A stretch of DNA of 8,054 bases from Flavobacteriales bacterium UBA4660. Its GTDB lineage: Bacteria > Bacteroidota > Bacteroidia > Flavobacteriales_D > Sanyastnellaceae. Each line of letters opens with the position of its first letter. Within the stretch, counting starts at the first letter, position 1. A program made the position numbers and the translations under genes. The notes beneath the pieces are model-generated. The model saw nothing but the letters and a program-made list of their open reading frames with translations, ran no database searches and was not told where the DNA came from. Below are positions 6,662 to 8,054 of this stretch, piece after piece. The stretch covers positions 1,172-9,225 of the forward strand of contig DHLU01000177.1 of the NCBI GenBank assembly GCA_002405435.1, read 5' to 3'.

Positions 6662-6696
6662 GCAGCGTATGTCACCGCCCTGCTTAGTTCGAATGG

Positions 6697-6726
6697 ACCC
6701 ACCGCCTGCACCTAACCGGGGTGGGT
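6697..6726 (-). terminator. Possible hairpin after the 110-residue gene
   Basis: ACCCACC (6697-6703) pairs with GGTGGGT (6720-6726), giving a 7-bp GC-rich stem with a 16-base loop, 16 bases beyond the stop of the minus-strand gene at 6742. No run of U follows on the minus strand, so it is not a standard intrinsic terminator. It may still slow polymerase or protect the 3' end, separating this gene from the photolyase promoter that follows. Confidence 0.25.
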
Positions 6727-6741
6727 TAAGGATTTTTATGT

Positions 6742-7074
6742 CTACTTTCCTAAGTTGGCGAAGATCTCCAGGTATTCATTGAACTCTGCCGCGAGTTCCT
6801 CAGCATCACTTTGCTTGATGGTGTACTCCTTCTCTTGCCGGCTGGTCAGTTCGGTAATCACCTTACCCTTGTTGAAGTAGTACAACTTGTCAAGTTGATC
6901 TTTGGGTTTTCCTTTTGTCCCTTCGCCGTCATCTTCTACCACTACAAGCACCCGTTCATTGTTTTTGGCATAAAACTCTTCCTTGCACTTTGAAAGCGCG
7001 GCTGCGTGAAAGATTGGCACCAACTGCAAAAAACTTCTATTTAGGTGGTTTTTGATTGCGAACTGATTTTTCAT
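6742..7074 (-). CDS. Hypothetical 110-residue protein, unrecognised
   Basis: I do not recognise this protein. From ATG 7074 it has 110 residues. The first 30 are basic and hydrophobic (SFLQLVPIFHAAALS at 15-29) and might be a poor signal or membrane segment. The rest is strongly charged, with the acidic turn VEDDGEG (47-53), a lysine-rich linker, the predicted strands KLYYFNKGKVITEL, and an acidic C-terminal helix DAEELAAEFNEYLEIF (91-106). Amino-acid composition from about residue 33 on looks genuine. The frame is open upstream to ATG 7185, but that extension is Ser/Cys-rich and looks non-coding. The DNA is visibly less GC-rich than the flanking genes. It could be a real orphan gene or the surviving C-terminal part of a longer one. 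Confidence 0.5.
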   Translation of the reverse strand: MKNQFAIKNHLNRSFLQLVPIFHAAALSKCKEEFYAKNNERVLVVVEDDGEGTKGKPKDQLDKLYYFNKGKVITELTSRQEKEYTIKQSDAEELAAEFNEYLEIFANLGK

Positions 7075-7361
7075 TTTCCGGACGTTACAACTGTAAGAAG
7101 TCTGCATCTGACAAGCGCTTTTGTGCCGGGAGCGACTCCAACTGGTCGCTGATGTTCCGGCCATGAGGTATGTCGTCGAGGCCATGATTCATGACGAGAG
7201 CTTCCGTGACATTTACCGGGGAACTCCTCCGGACGCTGAGCCCGCGTACTCCTCGGCCCTGCACCCGCTTCCGGAGACAGACTCCCCCTTTCAAGCAGCC
7301 CATGCTTCACCTGATATCCATCAGCCCTATATTCGCACCCGCAAAAAAAACCGATAACCAA
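7075..7361. other. Intergenic region between divergent genes
   Basis: This 287-base stretch separates the minus-strand 110-residue gene from the plus-strand pyrophosphatase gene. I see no RNA gene, strong hairpin or repeat. A minus-strand frame (7085-7303, or from ATG 7192) ends in a plausible-looking peptide tail but has no recognisable homology and no supported start. The last bases before 7362 are A-rich (AAAAAAAA at 7343-7350), which is typical ahead of Bacteroidota starts. A clear promoter for the pyrophosphatase gene was not found; the best match is TATATTCG at 7328-7335, without a TTG at the right distance. Confidence 0.6.
7088..7114 (-). promoter_or_regulatory. Weak candidate promoter for the 110-residue gene
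   Basis: On the minus strand, TTG (7114-7112) and TACAGTTG (7095-7088; one mismatch to TAnnTTTG) are 16 bases apart and lie just ahead of ATG 7074. The predicted transcript would begin within a few bases of the start codon, so the message would be nearly leaderless. This is a one-mismatch match found by eye. Confidence 0.22.
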
Positions 7362-8054
7362 ATGGGAAAAGAGATCATGTACATTGTTCCGGGCCTCGGA
7401 TTGCTGGGACTTATTATAATGATTGTCAAAGCATTATGGGTAGCACGGCAAGATGCCGGTGATGCCCGGATGCAGGAAATTGCCGGGTATATCTCCCGGG
7501 GTGCCCTGGCCTTCCTCAAGGCCGAATGGCGCGTACTCTCGGTGTTTGCCGTAATCGCAGGCGGTCTCCTGGCCTGGAGCGGCACGCTGGTGAAACACAG
7601 CGACTGGATTATCGCTATCGCCTTTGTCATCGGCGCCTTCCTCTCAGCCTTTGCCGGCTGGATCGGCATGAACATCGCCACCAAGGCCAATGTGCGTACA
7701 GCCCAGGCCGCAAAAACGAGCCTGGCCAAGGCCCTCAAGGTTTCCTTTACCGGCGGCTCCGTTATGGGACTTGGCGTGGCCGGTCTCGCCGTGCTTGGCC
7801 TCAGTGGTCTCTTTATCATCTTCTACTTTATGTATGTAAAAGGTGAAGGCGCCAACAGCGAAGCCATGCAGACCTGCCTCGAAGTGCTCGCCGGATTTTC
7901 CCTGGGCGCCGAAAGCATTGCCCTCTTTGCACGCGTGGGTGGGGGTATTTACACCAAAGCCGCCGACGTGGGTGCCGACCTCGTGGGCAAGGTGGAAGCG
8001 GGTATACCTGAAGACGATCCGCGTAACCCCGCCACCATCGCCGACAACGTGGGC
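7362..8054 (+). CDS. hppA: Membrane-bound ion-translocating pyrophosphatase, N-terminal part
   Basis: This gene runs off the window; 231 codons are present of the roughly 700-800 usual for the family. The enzyme hydrolyses pyrophosphate at the cytoplasmic face and pumps H+ and/or Na+ across the inner membrane. Hydrophobic segments lie near residues 7-24, 58-76, 82-104, 133-158 and 173-191. The substrate site is unmistakable: GGGIYTKAADVGADLVGK (193-210), which supplies the Mg-pyrophosphate-binding Asp and Lys residues, then IPEDDPRNPATIADNVG (215-231), where the window ends. ATG 7362 is chosen for its A-rich leader and because it keeps the whole first membrane helix; ATG 7377 is an alternative. 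Ion specificity and potassium dependence depend on residues beyond the window. The gene symbol is used for the family. Confidence 0.95.
   Translation, partial: MGKEIMYIVPGLGLLGLIIMIVKALWVARQDAGDARMQEIAGYISRGALAFLKAEWRVLSVFAVIAGGLLAWSGTLVKHSDWIIAIAFVIGAFLSAFAGWIGMNIATKANVRTAQAAKTSLAKALKVSFTGGSVMGLGVAGLAVLGLSGLFIIFYFMYVKGEGANSEAMQTCLEVLAGFSLGAESIALFARVGGGIYTKAADVGADLVGKVEAGIPEDDPRNPATIADNVG

Noticed and set aside
6681..6710. tRNA-like T-loop string TTCGAA
   Set aside because: The flanking bases do not form a 5-bp T-stem on either strand, and no acceptor or anticodon arm can be drawn.
7307..7819. 170-residue minus-strand frame opposite the pyrophosphatase gene
   Set aside because: An antisense shadow of a strongly conserved gene; its Ala/Pro/Arg-rich product has no recognisable features.

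Overview
The window looks like a chromosomal segment of a moderately GC-rich member of the Bacteroidota. The basis is the close resemblance (from memory) of the photolyase, DUF2805, DUF2256 and pyrophosphatase sequences to Bacteroidota homologues, the lack of Shine-Dalgarno sequences, an A-rich leader before one start, and a promoter that fits the Bacteroidota pattern (TTG, 17 nt, then a near-TAnnTTTG box). No phage, insertion sequence, CRISPR array, rRNA or tRNA is visible.

Layout. (1) 88-2878, plus strand: a GNAT acetyltransferase of the phosphinothricin/MnaT type, an Alg9-like (GT22) membrane mannosyltransferase and a DUF2461 protein. The last two share a 4-base ATGA stop/start overlap. 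(2) 6544-2905, minus strand: a tight five-gene run in the order DUF2805 (TIGR03643) protein, short CPD-type photolyase, flavin-reductase-like protein, 47-residue DUF2256 Cys4 protein, and PhrB-type cryptochrome/photolyase. It converges on region 1 with 26 bases between the stop codons. (3) 6545-6741: the regulatory region of that operon, with a candidate promoter, two abutting 21-bp repeats and a 7-6-7 dyad. (4) 6742-7074, minus strand: an unrecognised 110-residue protein in less GC-rich DNA. (5) 7075-7361: mostly featureless, with one doubtful small minus-strand frame. (6) 7362 to the window end, plus strand: the N-terminal part of a membrane-bound proton/sodium-translocating pyrophosphatase.

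The centre of interest is the five-gene light-repair operon. It pairs two FAD photolyases from different branches. The first has a catalytic domain without the usual N-terminal antenna domain but with a C-terminal alpha/beta domain. The second belongs to the iron-sulfur (6-4) photolyase family, yet the cysteine-rich loop that holds the cluster is shortened and at least three of four ligands are absent. They are linked, with overlaps or very short gaps, to a flavin-reductase-like protein and two small conserved proteins of unknown function. A reasonable inference is one co-expressed UV-damage repair module in which the flavin protein supports the redox state of the photolyase FAD and the two small proteins act as accessory or regulatory factors. 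None of this is proven by sequence alone.
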